A stretch of 8,522 bases of DNA from an uncultured Lachnospiraceae bacterium (GTDB taxonomy: Bacteria > Bacillota > Clostridia > Lachnospirales > Anaerotignaceae), in assembly GCA_944384285.1 (NCBI GenBank), contig CALWSX010000185.1:1-8522 (forward strand). The letters are read 5' to 3'. Every line of letters begins with the position of its first letter. Positions within the stretch are counted from its first letter, which is position 1. Positions 1 through 5,751 of the stretch are shown here, one piece after another. Made by a program: the position numbers and the translations under genes. The notes beneath the pieces are model-generated. The model worked only from the letters and a program-made list of their open reading frames with translations. It was not told the DNA's origin and searched no databases.

Positions 1-27
1 AACATACTTATTTGAAAGGAGAAAATC

Positions 28-318
28 ATGAAATTTGCATTTATTATAATGGGTAAAATATTTGATGTTACAAAAGACAAAGCTTCTATACACAACGGAA
101 TATCTCAGATTATAGGTGTATCTGATATTAAAGAAGCCTGCGAAACTGCACGAAAATTATGTGAAGAAGGCGTAGGCTGCATTGAGTTATGTGGTGCATT
201 TGGTGAAAATGGTACAAGAGAAATTATAAAAGCAACTGAAAACAAAATCCCTATAGGTTATATAACTCACCTTCCTGAACAAATGGAACTTTATAAAAAA
301 GCCTTTTCAAAAAAATAA
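28..318 (+). CDS. DUF6506 family small protein
   Basis: A 96-residue protein that I recognise as the DUF6506 family; no biochemical function is established for it. Visible family hallmarks are the N-terminal beta strand with the 'FIIMG' motif (about residues 4-9), the central 'EACETARKL' helix (36-44) and the conserved block 'EEGVGCIELCGAFGENG' (46-62), followed by 'IGYITHLPEQ'. It has no signal peptide or membrane segment, so it is probably cytosolic. The length is normal for the family and the gene appears intact. The start is supported by an AGGAG at 17-21, six bases before the ATG. It lies on the opposite strand to the carbamoyltransferase cluster, converges with it and ends before a strong terminator, so it is probably the last gene of an operon entering from the left. 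A conserved Cys-containing 'ELCGAFGE' patch could be a ligand site, but that is inference. Confidence 0.85.
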   Translation: MKFAFIIMGKIFDVTKDKASIHNGISQIIGVSDIKEACETARKLCEEGVGCIELCGAFGENGTREIIKATENKIPIGYITHLPEQMELYKKAFSKK

Positions 319-414
319 TATTACTCAATCTATTATATAGATTTATAATATATATACTATTAAGATAAAATTTAATAACATTATGATTTTTTATTAATTA
401 TTCAAATAAAACAA

Positions 415-447
415 AAAAAGAGATTTCATTTTTTGAAATCTCTTTTT
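415..447. terminator. Bidirectional Rho-independent terminator
   Basis: A perfect 14-bp inverted repeat (415-428 paired with 434-447) encloses a five-T loop. The outer stem is A-run against T-run, so a U-tract follows the hairpin on either strand. It lies between the convergent DUF6506 gene (plus) and the dehydrogenase (minus) and can stop transcription from both sides. Confidence 0.9.
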
Positions 448-468
448 ATTTATCAAAAATAATGAAAA

Positions 469-519
469 AGTGATTCACAACACCCCGAGACATTAACTCT
501 CAAAACGCCATGAATCACT
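469..519 (-). terminator. Long-loop hairpin, probable terminator of the minus-strand cluster
   Basis: A perfect 9-bp stem (AGTGATTCA at 469-477 with TGAATCACT at 511-519) closes a 33-nt loop. Read on the minus strand the stem is followed directly by a short T-run (468-465), and it sits about 55 bases past the stop codon of the dehydrogenase, as expected for the terminator of that operon. The loop is large for a simple terminator and contains a small internal inverted repeat (GAGA 487-490 with TCTC 498-501), so a more elaborate RNA fold is possible. Confidence 0.6.
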
Positions 520-573
520 ATTTTACATTTTTACTGTTACCTTAAATTAGCAAAAGATTTTAATAGGTCAGTA

Positions 574-1566
574 TTATTTTTTTAAGTTTACTAATTTGAA
601 TACTTTTTCAATTTTACCTGTTAAGAAGTATACAATATTTAATGAAGATAATCTCATTAAATCTTCTGTAGATGTTGTTGAGTAGAATGCTGAGTGTGGT
701 GTAATAAGAACATTATCTCTACCAACTAATGGATGATTAGCTAAATCAGGTGTTTCGTCGTATAATACGTCCATACCTGCTGCACGAATCTGTCCGTTAT
801 CAAGAGCATACTGTAAAGCTCCTTCATCTACGCTTAAACCTCTACCTAAGTTGATGAAGATTGGTTTTTTCTCCATCATTGCAAAAGTTTCTGAGTTGAA
901 ATAATGATGATTTTCTGGTGTCAAGCACATATGGTTGATAATGATGTCTGAACGTCTTAACAAATCTTCTTTTGTTGTAAGTTCAACGCCTAAGCTGTCT
1001 GCAACTTCTTTATCAACATTTGGGTCAACAGCGATGATTTCAGCACATAAACCTTTTGCTTTTTTAGCTGTACATTTACCAATTTTACCAAAACCAACAA
1101 TACCTAATGTCTGGTTTTCAATTCTTGGGTTTGCAGGTAATCCTGCATAGTCCCAGTTATGATCTACATCGATCATTTTCTGGTAACCTTTAAGATATTT
1201 ATTTAATGCCATCATATATGCAATAGCTGTTTCACTTACGTCTTGTGTACAGTATTCACCTACAGGGCAAACACCGATTCCTCTTTTATCAGCTGCATCT
1301 AAGTCTACATTGTCAAAACCTGTAGCATTAATAGAAATAACTTTTAAGTTTGGTGCATGATCAAGTGCCTCTTCATTCATCTGAATAAATGCTGTTAATA
1401 AAGCATCTGCATCTTTTAAATGTTCATAGAATTCTTCTCTTTTATCATCACTATAAACATATACTTCAACTTCGATATCATCACCAAGGCCCTCTTTCAA
1501 GGTTTTGATTTCTAAGTCATGATAAGGCATCATTGAATCTACATAATCACTAATTAATATTTTCAT
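574..1566 (-). CDS. D-2-hydroxyacid dehydrogenase, CtBP-like subgroup
   Basis: A 330-residue NAD-dependent enzyme expected to interconvert a 2-keto acid and a D-2-hydroxy acid in the cytosol. The Rossmann motif GFGKIG is at residues 158-163, with an acidic residue (Asp181) at the end of the second strand, favouring NAD over NADP. The catalytic Arg is in NLGRG (Arg242), the Glu in DETPD (Glu271) and the His in TPHSAFYS (His291). The 'HSAFYS' ending of the active site is typical of the C-terminal-binding-protein-like branch. All catalytic residues are present and the length is normal. Start choice: the frame is also open from a TTG at 1572 right after the upstream stop, but the ATG at 1566 gives the usual 'MKILISDY' beginning. 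Only a weak GAAAGAG precedes it, so translation is probably coupled to the deiminase gene, whose stop is six bases upstream. The substrate is unknown; the neighbours suggest a keto or hydroxy analogue of arginine, ornithine or citrulline (inference). Confidence 0.88.
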   Translation of the reverse strand: MKILISDYVDSMMPYHDLEIKTLKEGLGDDIEVEVYVYSDDKREEFYEHLKDADALLTAFIQMNEEALDHAPNLKVISINATGFDNVDLDAADKRGIGVCPVGEYCTQDVSETAIAYMMALNKYLKGYQKMIDVDHNWDYAGLPANPRIENQTLGIVGFGKIGKCTAKKAKGLCAEIIAVDPNVDKEVADSLGVELTTKEDLLRRSDIIINHMCLTPENHHYFNSETFAMMEKKPIFINLGRGLSVDEGALQYALDNGQIRAAGMDVLYDETPDLANHPLVGRDNVLITPHSAFYSTTSTEDLMRLSSLNIVYFLTGKIEKVFKLVNLKK

Positions 1567-1572
1567 AGTCAA

Positions 1573-2427
1573 TTATGCTCTTTCGATTGGATATGTTAAG
1601 CAGTGAGGGCCACCGCCAGCATGTAAAATCTGATCAAATGGTACATCGATAACTTCAATGCCTAATGCTCTCATCTTGTCATTGATGTGTTTGTTATTTT
1701 TGATAGCGATAACTTTGTTGTTACCAATAGCCTGTACGTTACATCCGTGTTTGAATACGTCTTCAGCAGCAACATCGATAATTGTGAATCCACGACGTTT
1801 TAACATCTGAAGGAAGTTGTATGGTAACTGGCTTGTAGCTGCTAAACATACTTTAGGAGCAACAATGTTGAATACCATGTCTAAGTGTAAGTTGTCTGGA
1901 GGACATGGAACGCCAACTACTGTGTAACCATATTTTGCTAACTGTTCTCTGAGGTTTGCAATACCTGCTTCATCTGTACGGTCAACTAAACCAAAAGCTA
2001 ATGTATGTTCGTCGATCATCCAGAAGTCTCCACCTTCGAAGCAACCAGCGTTAACTCTTGCAACGATTGGAACACCAAGTTCTTTTAATTTTGCTTCATA
2101 CTGAACTGTTTCAACCTGACGAGCTGGGTGACGGAATTTACCAATGATAGCGCCTTCTTTGATCATAGCACCGAAGTCTCTAGCAAATGTCATAACCTGA
2201 TTGTTAGGATCTGCTTCGATTTCAACAACTTCAACACCGTTTGCGCGATAAGCATCTAATAATGTCTGCCATTCAGCAACCATAACATCGTTCTGTTCTG
2301 TATCGCCTGAATCCATCCATTTTTTTGTAATAACGTTAATACCATTGAAAGTATAGTATTTTGGTGAACATACCATAACTTTTTTTAATTCATTTGTAGC
2401 ATTGCTTACATATACTTTTTCTGACAT
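1573..2427 (-). CDS. Arginine deiminase/DDAH-superfamily guanidino hydrolase
   Basis: A 284-residue pentein-fold enzyme of the guanidino-group-modifying superfamily (arginine deiminase, DDAH, amidinotransferases). Visible active-site set: Asp84 in ARDFG, Glu131 in FEGGD, His181 and Asp183 in HLDMVF, and the nucleophile Cys276 in GGGPHCLTYP. By alignment from memory these match the Asp/Glu/His/Asp/Cys set of arginine deiminase; the second Asp (H-x-D) is lacking in typical DDAH, so hydrolysis of an unsubstituted guanidine (giving a ureido product plus ammonia) or amidino transfer both fit. At 284 residues it is much shorter than classical ArcA (about 400-420), and the Arg that precedes the Cys loop in Pseudomonas ArcA appears to be Ala270 here. 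A strong GGAGG (2439-2435) lies seven bases before the ATG. It forms a tight pair with the dehydrogenase. The likely substrate is a guanidino carboxylate; free arginine cannot be excluded. Family certain, substrate unknown. Confidence 0.85.
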   Translation of the reverse strand: MSEKVYVSNATNELKKVMVCSPKYYTFNGINVITKKWMDSGDTEQNDVMVAEWQTLLDAYRANGVEVVEIEADPNNQVMTFARDFGAMIKEGAIIGKFRHPARQVETVQYEAKLKELGVPIVARVNAGCFEGGDFWMIDEHTLAFGLVDRTDEAGIANLREQLAKYGYTVVGVPCPPDNLHLDMVFNIVAPKVCLAATSQLPYNFLQMLKRRGFTIIDVAAEDVFKHGCNVQAIGNNKVIAIKNNKHINDKMRALGIEVIDVPFDQILHAGGGPHCLTYPIERA

Positions 2428-2476
2428 AATGTAACCTCCTTTATTGCTGCATTATCTTATATTTTACATTTATTAT

Positions 2477-2500
2477 GGTGTCTTTTTTTTAAAAGATACC
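2477..2500 (-). other. Hairpin in leader of the deiminase gene
   Basis: A 10-bp stem (2477-2486 with 2491-2500, one G-U type pair) has a 4-nt loop of T on the plus strand and A on the minus. It lies 50 bases upstream of the deiminase start, inside the presumed 5' untranslated leader. It has no U-tract in the direction of transcription, so it is not a standard terminator. Function unknown. Confidence 0.5.
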
Positions 2501-2519
2501 GAGAAAATTTATATTTCAA

Positions 2520-2539
2520 ACTTGTTTTCTAAAACAAGT
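2520..2539 (-). other. Perfect 9-bp inverted repeat upstream of the deiminase gene
   Basis: ACTTGTTTT (2520-2528) and AAAACAAGT (2531-2539) form a perfect inverted repeat separated by two bases. The tight spacing suits a protein-binding operator at least as well as an RNA hairpin. It lies about 93 bases before the deiminase start codon. No known regulator site is recognised in it. Confidence 0.5.
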
Positions 2540-2610
2540 AAAAGTCTAAAAGTAATAAAGTTTTTTCAATTTTTCAACTTATAAATTTAAAGTTTAGTCT
2601 TATATTATCT

Positions 2611-2656
2611 TAATTACTGTTGGAGACATAAAACCGACCGACTCCAACAGTAATTA
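2611..2656. other. Perfect 15-bp stem-loop between transporter and deiminase genes
   Basis: TAATTACTGTTGGAG (2611-2625) pairs perfectly with 2642-2656 around a 16-nt loop. It is the strongest secondary structure in the window other than the terminator at 415-447. The T-run (2659-2663) lies on the plus-strand side, where no plus-strand gene needs terminating; on the minus strand, the direction of the flanking genes, the stem is followed by mixed A/T without a U-tract. It may be an mRNA processing or stabilising hairpin, an attenuator-type leader element, or a regulatory palindrome. Confidence 0.75.
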
Positions 2657-2677
2657 GGTTTTTATTTAGAAAAATGT

Positions 2678-2706
2678 TTTATATATAATAGTAATAATTA
2701 AGTAAA
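2678..2706 (-). promoter_or_regulatory. Candidate internal promoter for deiminase-dehydrogenase pair
   Basis: On the minus strand a TTTACT (2706-2701) and a TATAAA (2683-2678) are separated by exactly 17 bases, near the sigma-A consensus. Transcription would start near 2671, just before the 15-bp stem-loop, and give a leader of about 245 bases to the deiminase ATG. The region is very A+T-rich, so chance matches are likely; the 317-bp gap is the main support. Confidence 0.4.
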
Positions 2707-2744
2707 AGTTAAACCAAAAATTTAGTTTATATTTGTTGTGCTTA

Positions 2745-4265
2745 TTAGATAACAGCTGAAACAATTACAACTGCAAGTGATACTACTAAGAAAGTTGCAA
2801 CTGCTTTCCAGTTTGTTTTAACCCACTGAATATAGCTGATACCACACATTGAAGTACAAGTCATAACTACGATAGATGTTGGCATAATCATTTTTGCAAT
2901 ACCAAGAGCAATATTGTAGATGTGGATCATAACTGATTCGTCAACACCTGCAAATCTTGCTAAAGGAGCCATGATTGACATTGTAGCTGCTGCTAAACCT
3001 GTTGAGCTTGGCATAAATGAAGCCAATACTAAGTAGAAAATCATACAAATGATAAGGAATAATACTAAAGGTAATGATGCTAATGATGTTTCACCAAAAT
3101 GTAAGATTGTTGGTGTAATCATACCGTTTGTCATAATAACCTGAATACCTCTAGCTACAGGTACGATTAAAGCTGTTGAAACAACGCTTGCACAACCTTT
3201 AATAAATGTATCAATACCTGTGTTAACATCAATTTTACATACAGCACATACAGCTATTGATGCGAAAATAGCTAATAAACCGATTTCGTTGAAGTACCAA
3301 TCACCAAATGGTGTAATGCTTGTACCAATAACTTTACCTAAAACAGGAATACCTACGATAAAGTCTTTTAATGTATAGAAGAATGTAAAGTTTTCATTTA
3401 ATGATGTCCAAGGAATACATCCAAGTACCATTATAATGAAGTATAAAATAAAGATAATAATTGTTCTTTTCTGTGCTTTTGTTGGAGCAGCGTTACCGTC
3501 ATCATTTCCACTTGAGAATTTTGCACGGTCTTCTTCCAAACGGAAATACTGTGGTGATTTTGTTGGATCTGCTTTAACTTTGTCTGCATAACGGCAGATA
3601 TATAATGATACTAAGCTTAAGATTAATACAAATAAGATACATCTTACAAGAATACCATTACCAACACTTACACCAGCAATACCTGCTGCAATACCTGTTG
3701 CAAATGGGTTAATAATTGATGCAAGACATCCAGCCTGTGTACCAAGAGCAACGATCATAACTGCAACCATTGTATCTAATCCTAAAGATAAGATAATAGG
3801 AAGGAAGATTAATAAGAATACGAAACCTTCTTCATATGATCCCTGTGTAGTACCAAGGGCACCCATAATATAAACTAAAACCCAAATTAAAATATGGTAG
3901 TTTTTCTGTGTGCTCATAGCAACACGTTTTAAATAAATCTTTAATGCGCCTGATGCGTCCATAACTTCAAGGAATCCACCAAAGAGCATAATAGCAAGAG
4001 AAATAGCGATAGCACCACTAATACCGTCGCCACCAACCATACCGATAAGTGGTGACATAAATACATCCCAAAGCCCCTGTGGATTAGATGCTACTGTCTG
4101 ATATGTACCGGCAATCGCATTACCTGCTTCATCTAATGCATATTCTCCACCAGGAATAATCCATGTTAATATTGCTGAAAATACTATAAAGCCAAAGATT
4201 ACAAGGTAGGCATTAGGTGATTTAAATTGTTTTTTCTTCTTTTCTTTAGTCCCCAAAATATTCAC
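2745..4265 (-). CDS. YfcC/ArcD-type membrane carrier
   Basis: A 506-residue polytopic inner-membrane protein of the YfcC/DcuC-like family, which includes the streptococcal arginine/ornithine antiporter ArcD. Landmarks are a Lys-rich cytosolic N-terminus (residues 7-15), a first membrane segment ending in LTWIIPGG (33-40), many hydrophobic stretches (about 81-102, 123-140, 145-161, 164-183, 205-224, 268-286, 327-343, 354-375, 397-418, 421-436 and 486-506), a hydrophilic loop at about 226-267 and the conserved re-entrant motif FMPSSTGLAA (417-426). Length is normal for the family. It lies 81 bases downstream of the carbamoyltransferase gene and shares its direction, so substrate import or substrate/product exchange for that pathway is likely. 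Start: GTG at 4265 opens the frame, but AAGGA (4271-4267) is only one base away; a TTG at 4256, ten bases from it, may be the true start. The substrate cannot be read from sequence. Confidence 0.85.
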   Translation of the reverse strand: MNILGTKEKKKKQFKSPNAYLVIFGFIVFSAILTWIIPGGEYALDEAGNAIAGTYQTVASNPQGLWDVFMSPLIGMVGGDGISGAIAISLAIMLFGGFLEVMDASGALKIYLKRVAMSTQKNYHILIWVLVYIMGALGTTQGSYEEGFVFLLIFLPIILSLGLDTMVAVMIVALGTQAGCLASIINPFATGIAAGIAGVSVGNGILVRCILFVLILSLVSLYICRYADKVKADPTKSPQYFRLEEDRAKFSSGNDDGNAAPTKAQKRTIIIFILYFIIMVLGCIPWTSLNENFTFFYTLKDFIVGIPVLGKVIGTSITPFGDWYFNEIGLLAIFASIAVCAVCKIDVNTGIDTFIKGCASVVSTALIVPVARGIQVIMTNGMITPTILHFGETSLASLPLVLFLIICMIFYLVLASFMPSSTGLAAATMSIMAPLARFAGVDESVMIHIYNIALGIAKMIMPTSIVVMTCTSMCGISYIQWVKTNWKAVATFLVVSLAVVIVSAVI

Positions 4266-4346
4266 TTCCTTACTTTGTTTTGTACTCTTTTTTTCTAAAA
4301 GTTAATATGTTTAAATTCTAAAGTCAAACTCAAATGTAAGTCTAAA

Positions 4347-5366
4347 TTATTTTACTGATGGAACGAATAAGTTACCTAATGTAGCAGCCATAATAGCTTT
4401 GATTGTATGCATTCTGTTTTCTGCCTGCTGGAACTGACGAGCGTGTGGTCCATAGAATACTTCGTCTGTCATTTCCATTTCTGATACACCATATTTTTCT
4501 TCGATTTCTTTACCTAATGTTGTTTCTGTGTTGTGGAATGCTGGTAAGCAGTGTAATAAGATGTAGTGATCGTTTCCTACGTTTTTAAGTAATTCAGCAT
4601 TTACCTGGTATGGTCTGTTTAATTTAACACGTTCAGCAAAGATTGCTTCTTCATGCATAGCTGCCCATACGTTTGTGTAAATAGCATCTGCACCTCTTAC
4701 AGCTTCAGCTGGGTCATGTGTTACTTTGATAACAGCACCTGATTTTTTAGCAAATTCGTTAGCTAAATCTAAAACTTCTTTACGTGGAGCAAGTTCTTTA
4801 GGGCAACCAACTGTTACGTTAACACCTAAAATAGCACCTGTGATTACGATTGAGTTACATACGTTGTTATCGCCTGTTCCCATGTAAGCGATTGTTCTGC
4901 CTTCTAATGTGCCAAATTCTTCTTTCATTGTCATGTAGTCAGCTAACATCTGTGTTGGGTGTTCCTGGTTTGTTAAACCGTTCCATACAGGAACATCTGA
5001 ATATTCAGCTAATTCTTCTACTAATGACTGATCAAAACCACGGTATTCAATACCATCAAACATTGATGATAATACTAAAGCTGTGTCACGAACGCTTTCT
5101 TTTTTACCTAACTGAATGTCGCCTTTTCCTAAGTATTCTGGATGAGCGCCAAGATCGATACAAGCTGTTGTGAATGAGCAACGTGTACGTGTTGATGGTT
5201 TTTCAAAAATTAAAGCAACGTTTTTTCCTTCAAGATAACGATGTGGAATTCTGTTTTTCTTTAATTCTTTTAAATGTTCTGCAAACTCTATTAAGTACAT
5301 TAATTCTTCTTTTGTGTAGTCTTTTGTTGATAATAAGTCTCTTCCTTGAAATACTGATTTCATCAT
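4347..5366 (-). CDS. Ornithine-carbamoyltransferase-like enzyme with altered substrate loop
   Basis: A 339-residue cytosolic transcarbamylase. The carbamoyl-phosphate site is complete: STRTR (58-62), LGKKES (86-91), RGF (109-111), HPTQ (136-139) and Arg318 in ENRMH. HCLPA (272-276), with the Cys that contacts the reacting amine, and the Asn pair (167-168) that helps hold the substrate carboxylate are also kept. The usual OTC loop T-D-V-W-V-S-M-G is instead T-N-V-W-A-A-M-H (231-238): the Asp and Ser that bind the ornithine alpha-amino group are Asn232 and Ala236. Overall length and the TTLGK region (282-286) fit OTC better than putrescine or aspartate transcarbamylases. A good GGAGGA (5380-5375) lies eight bases before the first of two ATGs. 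It is the first gene of the minus cluster. Likely reaction: phosphorolysis of a ureido acid to carbamoyl phosphate and an amine, or the reverse. Automatic annotation would call it argF/arcB; I doubt ornithine is the substrate. Confidence 0.87.
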   Translation of the reverse strand: MMKSVFQGRDLLSTKDYTKEELMYLIEFAEHLKELKKNRIPHRYLEGKNVALIFEKPSTRTRCSFTTACIDLGAHPEYLGKGDIQLGKKESVRDTALVLSSMFDGIEYRGFDQSLVEELAEYSDVPVWNGLTNQEHPTQMLADYMTMKEEFGTLEGRTIAYMGTGDNNVCNSIVITGAILGVNVTVGCPKELAPRKEVLDLANEFAKKSGAVIKVTHDPAEAVRGADAIYTNVWAAMHEEAIFAERVKLNRPYQVNAELLKNVGNDHYILLHCLPAFHNTETTLGKEIEEKYGVSEMEMTDEVFYGPHARQFQQAENRMHTIKAIMAATLGNLFVPSVK

Positions 5367-5390
5367 TTTTATTTTCCTCCTAAAAATTAT

Positions 5391-5405
5391 TCGTTTCGTT
5401 TCGTT
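5391..5405. repeat. Three tandem copies of TCGTT
   Basis: TCGTT is repeated three times without a break in the presumed 5' leader of the carbamoyltransferase gene, between its promoter and Shine-Dalgarno sequence. It stands out as CG-containing in an A+T-rich region. No function is assigned. Confidence 0.6.
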
Positions 5406-5422
5406 TATCCTTTACACCCTTA

Positions 5423-5450
5423 ATTATAAATCAATAAACAGACTTTTCAA
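5423..5450 (-). promoter_or_regulatory. Promoter of the carbamoyltransferase cluster
   Basis: Minus-strand TTGAAA (5450-5445) and a perfect TATAAT (5428-5423) are 16 bases apart. Transcription would begin near 5416 and give a leader of about 50 bases to the ATG at 5366. No arginine-repressor-like palindrome was seen next to it. Confidence 0.65.
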
Positions 5451-5457
5451 TCGTCTT

Positions 5458-5491
5458 AACATACAATGTAAGCTTCACCATTTAGTATGTT
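5458..5491. promoter_or_regulatory. Spaced inverted repeat with an imperfect cre-like core
   Basis: AACATAC (5458-5464) and GTATGTT (5485-5491) are perfect inverted arms separated by 20 bases, just upstream of the minus-strand -35 box. Between them, 5466-5481 matches the catabolite-responsive (cre) consensus at nine of eleven defined positions but lacks the central CG. This could be an operator for the cluster or for both divergent units; binding protein unknown. Confidence 0.35.
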
Positions 5492-5535
5492 TATACAATA
5501 TCGTTATTTTTTCGACAAGAATGCCAAAATTTTAA

Positions 5536-5545
5536 CATAATTATG
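5536..5545. promoter_or_regulatory. Small palindrome upstream of the plus-strand promoter
   Basis: CATAATTATG is a perfect 10-base palindrome ending 12 bases before the TTGACA box at 5558. In A+T-rich DNA this may be chance, but its position suits a regulator site for the YjiH-PucR unit. Confidence 0.25.
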
Positions 5546-5557
5546 ACCTCTATAATA

Positions 5558-5586
5558 TTGACATTTTTTTTATTTTTATTTATATT
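5558..5586 (+). promoter_or_regulatory. Promoter of the YjiH-PucR operon
   Basis: A perfect TTGACA (5558-5563) is followed after exactly 17 bases by TATATT (5581-5586), close to the sigma-A consensus. Transcription would start near 5593, leaving a T-rich leader of about 160 bases before the ATG at 5752. Confidence 0.7.
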
Positions 5587-5713
5587 TACTTTATGTATTA
5601 TAAAAAAAATATTATTTCCTTTTATTTATTTTTACATTTATTTTCTTAGTTTTATTTGTCTATTTTTTTATATTTATTATATTCTTTCGTTTATACCTTT
5701 AGTTGTATTAGAA

Positions 5714-5740
5714 AGGAGGAAGGACAAATTAAAATTTGTC
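5714..5740 (+). promoter_or_regulatory. Strong Shine-Dalgarno followed by a palindrome, ahead of the YjiH gene
   Basis: AGGAGG (5714-5719) is the only good ribosome-binding site before the YjiH gene, but it is 32 bases from the ATG at 5752. The gap contains a perfect 8-bp inverted repeat with a 2-base centre (5723-5730 with 5733-5740). If it folds, the effective spacing drops to about 12-14 bases. An in-frame TAA at 5746-5748 rules out an upstream start in this frame. Confidence 0.55.
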
Positions 5741-5751
5741 TAAATTAATTT

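Noticed and set aside
935..1150. Plus-strand open frame inside the dehydrogenase gene
   Set aside because: It is antisense to a well-conserved coding region and lacks any recognisable family or ribosome-binding site.
1573..2427. Agmatine deiminase or classical arginine deiminase (arcA)
   Set aside because: The protein is about 100 residues too short for either, and the loop GGGPHC differs from the GGGN-HC form of agmatine deiminase.
2428..2744. Guanidine riboswitch ahead of the deiminase gene
   Set aside because: The hairpin loops do not carry the ACGR signature of the guanidine-II class and I see no match to the other classes; a covariance search would be needed to decide.
4347..5366. Straight call of ornithine carbamoyltransferase (argF/arcB)
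   Set aside because: The overall fold and motifs fit, but the alpha-amino-binding Asp and Ser are replaced, so the specific substrate name is not supported.
4403..5383. Several plus-strand open frames across the carbamoyltransferase gene
   Set aside because: All are antisense to a gene with a complete set of conserved motifs; their hydrophobic composition is what antisense reading of such genes produces.
5400..5540. Arginine-repressor (ARG box) sites near the cluster promoter
   Set aside because: I found no convincing TGAAT/ATTCA palindrome near either divergent promoter.
5543..5743. Open frame of 66 codons upstream of the YjiH gene on the plus strand
   Set aside because: It is low-complexity (mainly Phe, Ile, Leu, Tyr) from T-rich DNA, has no Shine-Dalgarno, and its start lies upstream of the likely promoter at 5558-5586.
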